From: Hominilimicola fabiformis | GTDB lineage: Bacteria; Bacillota; Clostridia; UBA1381 | Direction: 5' to 3' | DNA: 64,000 nt | Assembly: GCF_020687385.1 (NCBI RefSeq) | Contig: NZ_JAJEQM010000003.1 | Coordinates: forward strand, 186,001-250,000 | Shown: positions 27,272-35,617 of the stretch, piece after piece | Layout: the number at the start of each line of letters is the position of its first letter | Position numbering within the stretch: the first letter of the stretch is position 1 | Notes under the pieces: model-generated | What the model was told of the DNA's origin: nothing | Database searches by the model: none | The model's input: only the letters and a program-made list of their open reading frames with translations | Program-made: the position numbers and the translations under genes

Positions 27272-27316
27272 GAAATTTGCGGGTTTTAAACACAAACATT
27301 AACAAAGGATTAGATT

Positions 27317-27619
27317 ATGAAGAACAAGATTATTCAATTATTGCAAAGCACAGCGGGAATGCTCATATTTGCACTTTTAAGCGGTTGTGCGTATTATATT
27401 GTAGTATTAAAATTCATACTGTCACACACATCTGTCGGCGGCGGATTATTAGGATTTTTCTTTCTGCCGGCAATCATATTCGGTGCGGCGCTTGTGCTTA
27501 TAAAAATAATAAAGCAATGTATGGAAAACGGTAACTACAATGCGGTTAATTTAATATTTTGGCTGCATATTGTATTTATAATAATATCAGCCGTATTTCT
27601 TGTTTCGATGTTTGTATAA
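27317..27619 (+). CDS. Small three-span membrane protein, function unknown
   Basis: Protein of 100 residues with three predicted membrane segments (about 12-35, 44-63 and 76-98) separated by short loops, e.g. KIIKQCMENGNYNAVN before the last. ACAAAGGATTAG gives the ribosome site. I do not recognise a family. It lies between the triple hairpin array and the 3' half of spoIIID and ends at the shared terminator with spoIIID. Confidence 0.6.
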   Translation: MKNKIIQLLQSTAGMLIFALLSGCAYYIVVLKFILSHTSVGGGLLGFFFLPAIIFGAALVLIKIIKQCMENGNYNAVNLIFWLHIVFIIISAVFLVSMFV

Positions 27620-27622
27620 TTT

Positions 27623-27656
27623 AAAACGGTGTTCGTCGTGAACACCGTTTTTCTTA
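27623..27656. terminator. Bidirectional terminator shared with spoIIID
   Basis: AAAACGGTGTTC, loop GTCGT, GAACACCGTTTT, then TTCTTATTTT on the plus strand. On the minus strand the hairpin starts directly after the spoIIID stop codon (27654-27656). Confidence 0.8.
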
Positions 27657-27806
27657 TTTTAATTTTTCGAGCAAATATTTTTCCTTTGTTGCCATACCCC
27701 CACGAATGTGACGTTCTGCCTTGTTCTGCTCCAAAACCGCCTGTGCTTCTTTGTACAATGCAGGGTTTATTTTATAAAGTCGTTCATGTACATCTTTGTG
27801 CACGGT
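27654..27806 (-). pseudogene. spoIIID: spoIIID, 3' half (interrupted gene)
   Basis: Encodes the C-terminal half of the sporulation regulator SpoIIID, from VHKDVHERLYK through ERHIRGGMATKEKYLLEKLK to a TAA stop at 27654. B. subtilis SpoIIID has VHKDLTERLPEINPDL and RHLRGGEATKLKY at the same places, as I remember its sequence. No start codon with a ribosome site exists: the frame opens inside the attachment core (27799-27806) and overlaps the end of the recombinase gene in another frame. It was too short to appear as an ordinary gene. Joined to the 5' half (48403-48552) at the core it gives 85 codons plus stop in frame. The half alone cannot make a working protein. Confidence 0.92.
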
Positions 27807-29385
27807 TGTTACTATCAGTGTCGATTTCAACCACGTCTGAAATATTGATAGGGAAGTTCAGTCCCTCAATATCTTCGGCAATGTTAAAGTAAACATATAT
27901 CTCATTTTTTGAAACAACACGAATTTCTTTTACAACCTTTTTCAATTCCTCGTTTGTGATGTTGCCCGAAAAATCAAATGCACTGAATGTGTTAAGAAAT
28001 GCTTGAATACTTGCTTTGATTTTTTGAGTGATTTCTCGTGTCTTGTTTGTTTCGTTAAGACGAAAACTCAATTTTTCGATTTCTTCGTTTATAGGAATCA
28101 TATCGTGTTCCGCCTCGTCCATTGTAATAAGTGCTTTTACGGCAAGTGTTTTTAATCGTTCACGTTCCTGTTTTAATTCGTCAAGACGGTTTTCGACTTC
28201 CTCCAACACAATACCGCTTGTATTTCTGATGTATTCTTTGATTATACTGTTGCACCTTGTTTCGACAAGTGTAAAAAAGCTTTCTCGGTCGTTAAGCAAT
28301 GATTTAAACAATGTATTCAAAGCCGATTTCAACCAATCTTCATCAATGCGGATGTATTCGGAATCACATCTGCCGCTGCCGTATGAGCTTCGTTTTGAGC
28401 AAGTCCACCAAACTTTAGGCGGTCGGTTGGGGGAGTATTGCTTTTGATATCGTCTGTATGAAAAGCCACAACTGTTGCATTTTATAAGATTTGAAAATAA
28501 ATGCTTATTACTGCGTTTTTCACGTTGACAGTATTGCTTTGCGTTCTTTTCTTTTATCTGTTGTGCCTTTTCAAATTGCTCGTCCGATATAATGCGAAAT
28601 TCCGGTCTTTCCGATACATACCATTCTTCTTTAGGATTTTTTTGTCGCTGACTTGTAAATATATCTTTCATACTCTCTTTACCGTTAATGACCGTGCCTA
28701 TATAAATCGGATTGGTTAAAATTCTGCCGACAGAAATTTGACTCCAATTATAATTCGGTTGACCGTCTTTTAATTTTTTTGTCTTGACGTGTGACTCGTA
28801 AAGAAATTTTGCAATTTTCGCCATGCCCCATTCTTCTTCGGTGTATAAGTCAAAAATTTTCTGTACCCAACGGCTTTCTTCTGGATTGGGTACAAGAGTG
28901 TATTTGTCGGTTCTGTCGTAGCCGAAAACAAAATTCGGAACAATACCTCGCTCTTTGCTGAATTGCTTGCCGAATTTTGTGCGTTCACTGATTTTTTGAC
29001 TCTCGTTTTCCGCAATCATAGCCATAAGGTTGAGCGTAAACATGTCAATATCCTTGCCCTCACCCATGTTTACAAGGTGTAGTTGAACACCGAGATTTGC
29101 AAGCTCTCTTGAAACAGTTATAAAGTCAAGAGTGTTTCTGAACAGACGGCTAATGTCCTTGACATATAAACGCTGAAATTCACCACGTCTTGCCGCACTC
29201 AAAAGCCTTTGTAAATCTTTTCTGTTTTTCATTTTGGTGGCGGATTTGCCCTTGTCACTATATATGCGAATGAGCGTGTCGTTACGATTGCCGACGTATT
29301 TTTCAAAAAATTCACGCTGATTTTCCAGACTTAGCTCTTGTTCTTCCTTGTTTGTAGAAACCCTGATGTATGCCACTGCGTCCAT
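27784..29385 (-). CDS. Large serine recombinase of the spoIIID-intervening element
   Basis: Site-specific recombinase of 533 residues that should excise (and once integrated) the 20.6-kb element. Resolvase domain 1-140 with catalytic Ser10 (YIRVSTN), the DKGKSATKMKNR loop and RLYVKDISRLFRN. The recombinase domain (about 150-290) includes VPNPEESRWVQKIFDLY and ILTNPIYIGTV. The zinc ribbon has Cys303, Cys306, Cys329 and Cys340, and a coiled coil spans about 395-450. Residues 527-529 are coded by the attachment core and the last four (QRCT) by spoIIID DNA, so excision would replace QRCT with YSSSYPCRLCWVMDY. Same family and genomic logic as SpoIVCA of skin. GAGAGGGTG precedes the ATG. Confidence 0.95.
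   Translation of the reverse strand: MDAVAYIRVSTNKEEQELSLENQREFFEKYVGNRNDTLIRIYSDKGKSATKMKNRKDLQRLLSAARRGEFQRLYVKDISRLFRNTLDFITVSRELANLGVQLHLVNMGEGKDIDMFTLNLMAMIAENESQKISERTKFGKQFSKERGIVPNFVFGYDRTDKYTLVPNPEESRWVQKIFDLYTEEEWGMAKIAKFLYESHVKTKKLKDGQPNYNWSQISVGRILTNPIYIGTVINGKESMKDIFTSQRQKNPKEEWYVSERPEFRIISDEQFEKAQQIKEKNAKQYCQREKRSNKHLFSNLIKCNSCGFSYRRYQKQYSPNRPPKVWWTCSKRSSYGSGRCDSEYIRIDEDWLKSALNTLFKSLLNDRESFFTLVETRCNSIIKEYIRNTSGIVLEEVENRLDELKQERERLKTLAVKALITMDEAEHDMIPINEEIEKLSFRLNETNKTREITQKIKASIQAFLNTFSAFDFSGNITNEELKKVVKEIRVVSKNEIYVYFNIAEDIEGLNFPINISDVVEIDTDSNNRAQRCT
27799..27822. other. Left attachment site (core plus inner arm)
   Basis: Core TGCACGGT (27799-27806) followed inside the element by five bases and CTATCAGTGTC (27812-27822). 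This arm is the inverted repeat (10 of 11) of GACACGGATAG at the right end. Outside the core is spoIIID coding DNA. Confidence 0.85.
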
Positions 29386-29425
29386 TTAAACACCCTCTCT
29401 GTTAATTCTAAAATATTCTAAAAGA

Positions 29426-29454
29426 AGTATATCATAGAATTATTTGAAATACAA
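29426..29454 (-). promoter_or_regulatory. Putative promoter of the recombinase gene
   Basis: On the minus strand: TTGTAT (29449-29454), 17 bases, TATACT (29426-29431) with a TGA extension. This reads as sigma-A-like. The precedent (SpoIVCA) would predict sigma-E, so the true control needs mapping. Confidence 0.5.
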
Positions 29455-29506
29455 TAGTACAATGTAAATTTGTAAATAATATTAGATAAAGTATCACCAA
29501 ACATTA

Positions 29507-29535
29507 AAAATGGTGAGGACGTACCTCACCATTTT
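29507..29535. terminator. Terminator between excisionase and recombinase genes
   Basis: AAAATGGTGAGG, loop ACGTA, CCTCACCATTTT. On the minus strand it is followed by TTTTTAATG-type sequence, separating the excisionase/Rep transcript from the recombinase transcript. Confidence 0.7.
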
Positions 29536-29552
29536 GTGTTTATTGCGATACC

Positions 29553-29738
29553 TTATGTATTTATTCCGCTTTCAGAAGAGATATAGTCGTCTACGGCTTT
29601 CTTGGGGATTTTCCAACACGAGCCGATTTTAAAGCCTTTGATTTTACCGTTCCTCAGCAGGTTATACAAAGTGTTTCTTCCGACAAGAAGATAATCCATA
29701 ACTTCATCAGTGGTCCATATTTCATAATTATCTGACAT
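29553..29738 (-). CDS. Excisionase-family small DNA-binding protein
   Basis: A 61-residue helix-turn-helix protein of the excisionase/MerR-like type: WTTDEVMDYLLVGRNTLYNLLRNG followed by KGFKIGSCWKIPKKAVDDYI. Such proteins either set recombination direction (Xis/RDF) or regulate element genes. It lies between the recombinase and the Rep-like gene, on the same strand, with a terminator after it. GGAG precedes the start at some distance. Candidate directionality factor for excision of the element, by context only. Confidence 0.8.
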   Translation of the reverse strand: MSDNYEIWTTDEVMDYLLVGRNTLYNLLRNGKIKGFKIGSCWKIPKKAVDDYISSESGINT

Positions 29739-29775
29739 TATGCGTCAACTCCATTCGTAAAATATTAATTGTATG

Positions 29776-30828
29776 TTATACGCATAAATCATCATAATCG
29801 GAATACTCCAATGCCAAGTCTAAAGGATTTCTGATTGTATCAAATTCGTAGCGTCTTGGAATTACGACAGGACTCACACCGATTTTATTAAACTTTTTAA
29901 GTATGGCTTTTATCTGAGATTTATTGAAATTAAGTATATCAAACGCCCTATCTAAACTGCTGTGAGTAGCAGATGACTTTACAAGCTCTTTCATCAATTT
30001 CTTTGAATTTTTCTTGCATGATGATTTATCAATCATTGAGTATATGTCAGTAAGTTTATAAAAATCACCTGTGCCATAGAAGATATTTGCATAATGCTTG
30101 AAAATGTATTTTCCTATAATATCACTTTCCTTTAAAAAGGAAGATGCAGAAGTACATTTGAATTTCTTTGTAAGATGTCTGACTTTCTTTTTAAAACAAC
30201 GTATTTCAATTCTTATAATTTTTTTTGAATTATCAATATAACGACATTTAGGATTTTTTTCTTTTAGCTGTCGATATTTATTGTAGTAGGTGACTTCAAT
30301 ACCGTTATTTCCGGTTATGGTAATACCATTCTTTGATAAGGTATTTCTTTTAGATTTTTCGTTTTTATATTTTTTTATGGTATATTTGCTCGGGAAATAT
30401 CCTCGTTTTAATAAATTTATGTAAGAATCAATTACTGCTTGATCATTCAGTTCCACATTGCTGCAATAATCAATTCTTGATATATTGCAAGAATCAAATT
30501 CAGGTAAAAATGGTGATACGGTTTTTATCAATATATTAAATTTCTTTATAAGTTTATCAATGTTTTTAGAATTAAATATTCCAATATAGTTGTGGTTTTC
30601 CAATACACGTCTTGGATTGATTCTATAATATAAGACATGATGATTATATTCGTCTTGTTTGTATTTTTTTATGAATATTATGATACCGTAATCTTGTAAT
30701 GCGTTGAAAACAGCACAATCGTCTTTGGGTTTGTAATTTTGTCCGGATGCATTATATAATTCATTGTATACAATACGCACATCATCAGTGGATAACTTGT
30801 AACTTAGTTCAAATGTATGAAAATTCAT
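29776..30828 (-). CDS. Putative element replication-initiator-like protein
   Basis: Basic, AT-rich-coded protein of 350 residues with a perfect AAGGAGG site 7 bases ahead of its ATG. It contains HHVLYYRINPRRVLE, a central SRIDYCSNVEL and IEVTYYNKYRQLKEKNP, a pattern seen in phage and plasmid rolling-circle initiators of the Rep_trans/RstA kind (conserved R-I-D and Y-x-K segments). I do not see an unambiguous nicking-tyrosine motif, so the assignment is tentative. It follows the excisionase gene on the same strand. If real, the excised circle may replicate. Its codon use is more A/T-rich than that of flanking chromosome. Confidence 0.5.
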   Translation of the reverse strand: MNFHTFELSYKLSTDDVRIVYNELYNASGQNYKPKDDCAVFNALQDYGIIIFIKKYKQDEYNHHVLYYRINPRRVLENHNYIGIFNSKNIDKLIKKFNILIKTVSPFLPEFDSCNISRIDYCSNVELNDQAVIDSYINLLKRGYFPSKYTIKKYKNEKSKRNTLSKNGITITGNNGIEVTYYNKYRQLKEKNPKCRYIDNSKKIIRIEIRCFKKKVRHLTKKFKCTSASSFLKESDIIGKYIFKHYANIFYGTGDFYKLTDIYSMIDKSSCKKNSKKLMKELVKSSATHSSLDRAFDILNFNKSQIKAILKKFNKIGVSPVVIPRRYEFDTIRNPLDLALEYSDYDDLCV

Positions 30829-31044
30829 ACTATTACCTCCTTAGTATTACCGCATTATTGGTTTATATATAATACGATATTAGTATTATATTGTTATCTT
30901 AATATTATTTTTTATATTTTTATTTGGTAAAATATTTATACTTATATAATGACAGGTGATGTATAATCGAAGATGGTGAAGTAAATGCAGAGATAAAAGT
31001 CGATTTAAATATATATTTAATAGTAGTAATTGTTGATATTTTCC

Positions 31045-31073
31045 TTGACAATAAAAGAAAAATGATATATAAT
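31045..31073 (+). promoter_or_regulatory. Consensus promoter of the perR-rubrerythrin operon
   Basis: TTGACA (31045-31050), 17 bases, TATAAT (31068-31073). The AT-rich palindromic stretch around 31070-31090 (ATCTTAATTAATAATAAAT) overlaps the start region and could be a PerR/Fur-type box. Confidence 0.75.
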
Positions 31074-31107
31074 CTTAATTAATAATAAATCCTAACAAGG
31101 AGGACAA

Positions 31108-31506
31108 ATGACGAGTAGAAGAAACACCATTCAGAAAGACTTAGTACGAAATGCTGTATATGAGATGAAAAGACATGTTACAGCAAATGAAGTGTATGAA
31201 TTTATAAAAGAATCATATCCTACAATCGGAAAAGGAACTGTATATAGAAATCTTGATATATTGGTAGAGGAAGGTGCTTTGAGGAAAGTTGAAGTCTCGG
31301 AGGGACCAAACCGATTCGATTTTACATTGAAAAATCACTACCATGTCAAGTGTGTAAAATGCGGTGAGGTATCAGATGTGGATATGGATGAAATACCGGA
31401 TTTGATGAAAAAAATTCATGATACTCACGGAATTGAATTTTTGGATTACGATATTTCATTTAAAGGCATTTGCTCAAAATGCAGGGAGGAGGCAAAAGAG
31501 GAATAA
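31108..31506 (+). CDS. perR: Fur-family peroxide regulator (PerR type)
   Basis: Repressor of 132 residues, first gene of an oxidative-stress operon inside the element. The winged helix has [30 protein letters not shown]. The structural zinc site is CVKC plus [12 protein letters not shown] matches the PerR segment that carries the regulatory-metal Asp, and [10 protein letters not shown] the His ligands; this favours PerR over Fur or Zur. AACAAGGAGG precedes the ATG. It is followed one base later by the rubrerythrin fusion gene, which it most likely represses until peroxide arrives. Confidence 0.87.
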   Translation: MTSRRNTIQKDLVRNAVYEMKRHVTANEVYEFIKESYPTIGKGTVYRNLDILVEEGALRKVEVSEGPNRFDFTLKNHYHVKCVKCGEVSDVDMDEIPDLMKKIHDTHGIEFLDYDISFKGICSKCREEAKEE

Positions 31507-31507
31507 C

Positions 31508-32683
31508 ATGGATAGAAAAGCAATGTATAGGCTGAGTTACGGACTGTTTGTATTGACTGCAAGGGAAGCTGAAAAAGATAATGGATGCATTATTAACACA
31601 GCAATTCAGGCAGCTTCGGAACCAAACCAATTAAGTATATGCGTCAATAAGACAAATTACACGCATGATATGATTGAAAGAACCGGAAAATTTACAGTAT
31701 CAGTTCTGAGTCAGAATGCACAGTTTGAATTATTTAAACATTTTGGCTTTCAATCAGGAAGAAATACCAATAAATTTGAAACATTTAAAAAGTGTGACAG
31801 GGGTATAAATGATATTTATTATATTACGGAAGGTACAAATGCATATATTTCTGTAAAAGTTATTAAAACAGAGGATTTGGGTTCACATACAATGTTTATC
31901 GGTGAGATAACCGATATGGAAGTTTTAAGTAATATACCTTCTGTCACATATGATTATTACCAGAATAATATTAAGCCAGAGAACGTTGGAAAAACGGAGG
32001 ACGGTCAGACAATATGGCGTTGCAGAATTTGTGGATATGAATATGTAGGTGAAGAACTACCGGATGATTTTATATGTCCTTTATGTAAGCACCCGGCATC
32101 AGATTTTGAAAAAGTAGTAAAGAAAACGGAGGTAAAAGTAATGGCAGCAAACAAGTACGCAGGAACACAGACAGAGAAAAATTTACAGGAGGCATTTGCA
32201 GGAGAATCACAGGCAAGAAATAAGTATACTTATTTTGCATCTGTAGCGAAAAAGGAAGGCTATGAGCAGATGTCAGCTTTATTTTTAAAAACAGCAGATA
32301 ATGAAAAAGAACATGCAAAGATGTGGTTCAAGGAACTGGCAGGAATTAGTAATACAAAAGAAAATTTAGCGGCAGCTGCGGAAGGCGAAAATTATGAGTG
32401 GACAGATATGTATGAGAGCTTTGCAAAAACGGCTGAGGAAGAAGGTTTCCATGAGCTTGCAGCAAAATTCAGAGCTGTAGGAGAGATTGAAAAGCACCAC
32501 GAAGAGAGATATCGTGCTCTTCTTAAGAATATCGAAACTGCACAGGTATTTGAAAAAAGTGAAGTTAATGTATGGGAATGCCGTAACTGCGGACATATTG
32601 TGGTAGGAACAAAGGCTCCGGAGGTATGTCCAGTATGTAATCATCCACAGAGCTATTTTGAAGTGCATGAAGAAAATTATTAA
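31508..32683 (+). CDS. Flavin reductase-rubredoxin-rubrerythrin fusion
   Basis: A 391-residue four-part redox protein for peroxide/oxygen removal in anaerobes. Residues 1-160 are a flavin-reductase-like FMN-binding domain ([34 protein letters not shown]). Residues 169-205 form a short rubredoxin (CRIC, CPLC). From Met212 on there is a complete rubrerythrin: diiron Glu/His residues in [34 protein letters not shown] and [10 protein letters not shown], then a second rubredoxin (CRNC, CPVC). The first half equals a high-molecular-weight rubredoxin. A perfect ribosome site lies inside the frame before Met212, so a separate rubrerythrin may also be made. Start at 31508, behind perR. Confidence 0.9.
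   Translation: MDRKAMYRLSYGLFVLTAREAEKDNGCIINTAIQAASEPNQLSICVNKTNYTHDMIERTGKFTVSVLSQNAQFELFKHFGFQSGRNTNKFETFKKCDRGINDIYYITEGTNAYISVKVIKTEDLGSHTMFIGEITDMEVLSNIPSVTYDYYQNNIKPENVGKTEDGQTIWRCRICGYEYVGEELPDDFICPLCKHPASDFEKVVKKTEVKVMAANKYAGTQTEKNLQEAFAGESQARNKYTYFASVAKKEGYEQMSALFLKTADNEKEHAKMWFKELAGISNTKENLAAAAEGENYEWTDMYESFAKTAEEEGFHELAAKFRAVGEIEKHHEERYRALLKNIETAQVFEKSEVNVWECRNCGHIVVGTKAPEVCPVCNHPQSYFEVHEENY
32128..32143 (+). promoter_or_regulatory. Internal ribosome binding site and start codon
   Basis: GGAGG (32128-32132), eight bases, ATG (32141-32143), in frame within the fusion gene and exactly at the start of the rubrerythrin part ([15 protein letters not shown]). Confidence 0.75.
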
Positions 32684-32696
32684 GGGGGAGATTATT

Positions 32697-33653
32697 ATGA
32701 AGAAACAAACGATTAATTCAAAAAAAGCAGTAATGATAGGCTGTGGCTTTGTCGGTTCCGCATCTGTATTTGCTCTTATGCAAAGTGGATTATTTACAGA
32801 GATTGTTCTTATTGATGCAGATAAGGATAAAGCAGATGGTGAAGCGATGGATATTAGTCATGGAATACCATTTGCCAGTCCAATGAAAATATATGCCGGT
32901 GATTATGATGATGTTGTTGATGCTGCAATCGTTATCATATCTGCCGGAGCAGGACAAAAACCGGGAGAAACAAGACTTGATCTTGTAAATAAAAATGTAG
33001 CAATATTTAAGTCAATTATTCCTGAAATAGCAAAGAGAAATTTTGCAGGTATCATGTTGGTAGTCGCTAATCCGGTAGATATTCTTACTCAGGTAGCCAT
33101 AAAGTTATCAGGACTTCCGGAAAACAGAGTTATTGGTTCGGGTACAGTGTTAGATAGTGCACGATTAAGATATAAGCTTGGTGAGCATTTATCGGTGGAT
33201 AGCAGGAGTGTTCATGCATTTATCTTAGGAGAACATGGTGACAGTGAAGTTGTAGCATGGTCATCAGCCAATGTATCTGGTGTTCCGTTAAGTGAAATGT
33301 GTGAAATGCGTGGGCATTACAAGCATAAGGAAAATACGGAAGAAATAGCGACAGCGGTCAAGAATAGTGCTTATGAAATTATAAATAAAAAGCATGCTAC
33401 ATATTATGGAATTGCGATGTCTGTAAAAAGAATCTGTGAAGTGATTATGAGAGACGAGAAATCAATACTCCCAATATCTCACATGATTCATGGTATATAT
33501 GACATTGACGGAGTTTCATTGAGTATGCCGGCTATTGTAGGTGCAAATGGTGTTGAGTCAGACGTACCTATTAATTTGAATGGCGAGGAAGCATTAAAGC
33601 TTAAGGAATCAGCTGATGCTTTGAAAAAAATTATAGAAAAAATTGAACTATAA
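32697..33653 (+). CDS. ldh: L-lactate dehydrogenase
   Basis: Reduces pyruvate to L-lactate with NADH, 318 residues. Start at 32697 (MKKQTINSKK) with AAGGGGGAG upstream. NAD-binding GCGFVGSASVFAL near residue 16; AGAGQKPGETRLDL, where Gln rather than Arg in the QKPGE loop marks lactate rather than malate dehydrogenase; VVANPVDILTQ; and catalytic His180 in LGEHGDSEV. It lies 13 bases behind the rubrerythrin fusion gene and before rubredoxin. Placing it in a peroxide-response operon suggests NADH and redox balancing under oxygen stress; that is inference. Confidence 0.93.
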   Translation: MKKQTINSKKAVMIGCGFVGSASVFALMQSGLFTEIVLIDADKDKADGEAMDISHGIPFASPMKIYAGDYDDVVDAAIVIISAGAGQKPGETRLDLVNKNVAIFKSIIPEIAKRNFAGIMLVVANPVDILTQVAIKLSGLPENRVIGSGTVLDSARLRYKLGEHLSVDSRSVHAFILGEHGDSEVVAWSSANVSGVPLSEMCEMRGHYKHKENTEEIATAVKNSAYEIINKKHATYYGIAMSVKRICEVIMRDEKSILPISHMIHGIYDIDGVSLSMPAIVGANGVESDVPINLNGEEALKLKESADALKKIIEKIEL

Positions 33654-33762
33654 ACTTTTGCAGATAGAATAAAATGGAATATGCATATTAAGATTACATA
33701 ATAACACAAATATAACAGCAATATAGGCTGTGCATTAATATATTTATAAGGAGGAACAACGA

Positions 33763-33918
33763 ATGAAATACATATGTGATGTTTGCGGATGGGAATACGA
33801 TGAGGAGAAGGGCTACCCGGAAGGTGGTATTGCACCCGGTACAAAATGGGAGGATATTCCGGAGGATTTTGAATGTCCGTTATGTTTTGTAGGAAAAGAT
33901 CAGTTTTCAGAAGCTTAA
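33763..33918 (+). CDS. Rubredoxin
   Basis: Iron-sulfur electron carrier of 51 residues. A complete rubredoxin: CDVCGWEYDEEKGYPEGG, then KWEDIPEDFECPLCFVGK, with the four Cys iron ligands at 5, 8, 38 and 41. AAGGAGG precedes the ATG at 33763. It is the electron donor expected for rubrerythrin and lies in the same operon-like block, 109 bases after LDH and 22 bases before the HD-GYP gene. Confidence 0.93.
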   Translation: MKYICDVCGWEYDEEKGYPEGGIAPGTKWEDIPEDFECPLCFVGKDQFSEA

Positions 33919-33940
33919 TTTGATTATAAAGGATATATAT

Positions 33941-35173
33941 ATGAAAGTAGAGCCACTTAGTATAGATATTGTTGGATTGGTAGGAGCTTGTTCTTATGCA
34001 TTGGACTGCATCGAAGCAGAACTTGTAAATGTAAAAAATAAACATGGAAAAAGAGTGGCTTATATAAGTGTACGTATGGCTGAATATTGGTCAATCAAAA
34101 GTGATGCGTTACAAGATTTAGCCATGTGTGCTTTGTTGCATGATAATGCCCTAACCCAATATATTTCGGAAGAACTACAAAATCATTCCGATGTTTATAT
34201 CAAAAATAATTTATCAGAGGAGAAAAAACATCTTCATTGTATTTATGGTGAAAAAAATATCTCAAAACTTCCGTTTAAAACAGATGTTTCAAACGCTATA
34301 TTATATCACCATGAGCATGCGGATGGAACCGGTCCATTTCAAAAGACATGGCGGGAAATTCCATTGTTTGCAAGGATAATTCATTTGGCTGATATGATTG
34401 ATATTATCGGAAACAGTAAGGACTTTAATGGGCAGAGATGGAATTTTATATGTCAGTATCTTTCAAAAAATAAGGATCGTTTATTTGACTCCGAATGTGT
34501 GAACGCTTTTCGTCATGCATTCACAAAAGAATCCTTTATGTGTTTAAGTGATGATTCTTTTGAAACAAATCTATGGGGGATTATTCCAAGAAAAAAACAA
34601 GTTTTTGACTGGGAAACATGTAAAAACGTTGCAGACTTTTTTGCAAATATTATTGATTATAAATCTTCTTTTACCAGCAGGCATTCTGTAGGAGTAGCTG
34701 AAAAAGCATCTCTGCTTGCTAACTATATGGGATTTAACACAATAAATACACAAAAAATGTATTTGGCTGGCGCTTTGCATGATATCGGTAAAATGGCAAT
34801 AGGCAATGAGATTTTGGAAAAACCAGATAAACTCACGGATGATGAATTTTCTAAAATGAAAAATCATGCTGGGTATACGTATCGTATATTATCAGATGTT
34901 GATGATTTTGAGGAAATACGAGATTGGGCGGCTTTTCACCATGAAAAGTTAAATGGAAAAGGATATCCTTTTGGAAAAACTGCTGATGAATTAAATGAGC
35001 CGGAACGTATCATGGCTTGCATTGATATTTATCAAGCGCTTACCGAGGACAGACCATATAAGAAAGGATTATCGCATGAAAAAACATGTGATATACTTGA
35101 TGACATGGCACAGAAAGGTTTTATCGATTCAACTATCTCAAACAAACTCAGAGAATTTTTCAACATAATCTAA
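33941..35173 (+). CDS. Tandem HD / HD-GYP domain protein
   Basis: Cytoplasmic protein of 410 residues with two HD-type phosphohydrolase domains. The start at 33941 follows AAAGGA at 7 bases. The first domain (about 35-200) has HGKRVAYIS, LLHDN and YHHEHADGTGPF. The second (about 235-400) has RHSVGVAEKASLLA, GALHDIGKMAIGNEIL, HAGYTYRIL and HHEKLNGKGYPFG, i.e. the HD and HHExxxGxGYP signatures of cyclic-di-GMP phosphodiesterases. Catalytic residues look complete in the second domain. No sensor or receiver domain is attached. Last gene of the redox block; a strong terminator follows. Confidence 0.85.
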   Translation: MKVEPLSIDIVGLVGACSYALDCIEAELVNVKNKHGKRVAYISVRMAEYWSIKSDALQDLAMCALLHDNALTQYISEELQNHSDVYIKNNLSEEKKHLHCIYGEKNISKLPFKTDVSNAILYHHEHADGTGPFQKTWREIPLFARIIHLADMIDIIGNSKDFNGQRWNFICQYLSKNKDRLFDSECVNAFRHAFTKESFMCLSDDSFETNLWGIIPRKKQVFDWETCKNVADFFANIIDYKSSFTSRHSVGVAEKASLLANYMGFNTINTQKMYLAGALHDIGKMAIGNEILEKPDKLTDDEFSKMKNHAGYTYRILSDVDDFEEIRDWAAFHHEKLNGKGYPFGKTADELNEPERIMACIDIYQALTEDRPYKKGLSHEKTCDILDDMAQKGFIDSTISNKLREFFNII

Positions 35174-35190
35174 GATACTATAATAAAAAA

Positions 35191-35235
35191 CTGCGATATA
35201 ATTACTGAGAAAAGTAATATATCGCAGTTTTTTTA
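35191..35235. terminator. Strong terminator after the HD-GYP gene
   Basis: CTGCGATATAATTACT pairs with AGTAATATATCGCAG (one bulge), flanked by AAAAAA on the left and TTTTTTTATTTT on the right, so it works in both directions. Confidence 0.85.
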
Positions 35236-35315
35236 TTTTGGCTTTTCCGAAGTTATAAATATATAGTATATATGTGAATAGTCACAGACTAAATAAATTA
35301 AAAAGGAGGATAGAG

Positions 35316-35603
35316 ATGTTTAATGGGAAAAGATTTGTTACAAGCGGGATTGCGGAGAAAGTACCGTTGGAATTGCAAGTGACAATGTGGAATATGATTG
35401 ACACCATGGACGAGCAAAAGGACTATTTACAAGTATTCGACTTATCGGAGGAAAACGGAAAACAGAAGATTGTTCATTCACAAGAACAACCGGAATACAA
35501 GAAGGAGTATCTGTTTGAAACAGGTACTCCTTTTTTGTGTGCAAAGATTTTTGTCATAGACGATGTGACACATTCAACAATGCTATTTAACTATGAATAT
35601 TAA
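35316..35603 (+). CDS. DUF960 family protein
   Basis: Protein of 95 residues typical of Firmicute integrative elements, function unknown. The start at 35316 (MFNGKRFVTSGIAEKVPLEL) follows AAAAGGAGG. Family segments are TSGIAEKVPLELQVTMWNMID, DYLQVFDLS and KQKIVHSQEQPEYKKEY. It is followed 14 bases later by another element gene on the same strand. Its presence supports the view that this stretch is mobile-element DNA, not core chromosome. Confidence 0.8.
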   Translation: MFNGKRFVTSGIAEKVPLELQVTMWNMIDTMDEQKDYLQVFDLSEENGKQKIVHSQEQPEYKKEYLFETGTPFLCAKIFVIDDVTHSTMLFNYEY

Positions 35604-35617
35604 CGGAGGAAAAGAAA

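Noticed and set aside
27654-27803. A stand-alone 49-residue protein gene starting GTG at 27803
   Set aside because: There is no ribosome site, and the sequence is the C-terminal half of SpoIIID. The GTG is an internal Val codon within the attachment core.
27784-30828. A small 3-kb integrative element limited to recombinase, excisionase and Rep-like genes
   Set aside because: No second copy of the left-end core or spoIIID 5' half lies near 30.8-31.1 kb. The only partner site that restores the spoIIID frame is at 48440-48447.
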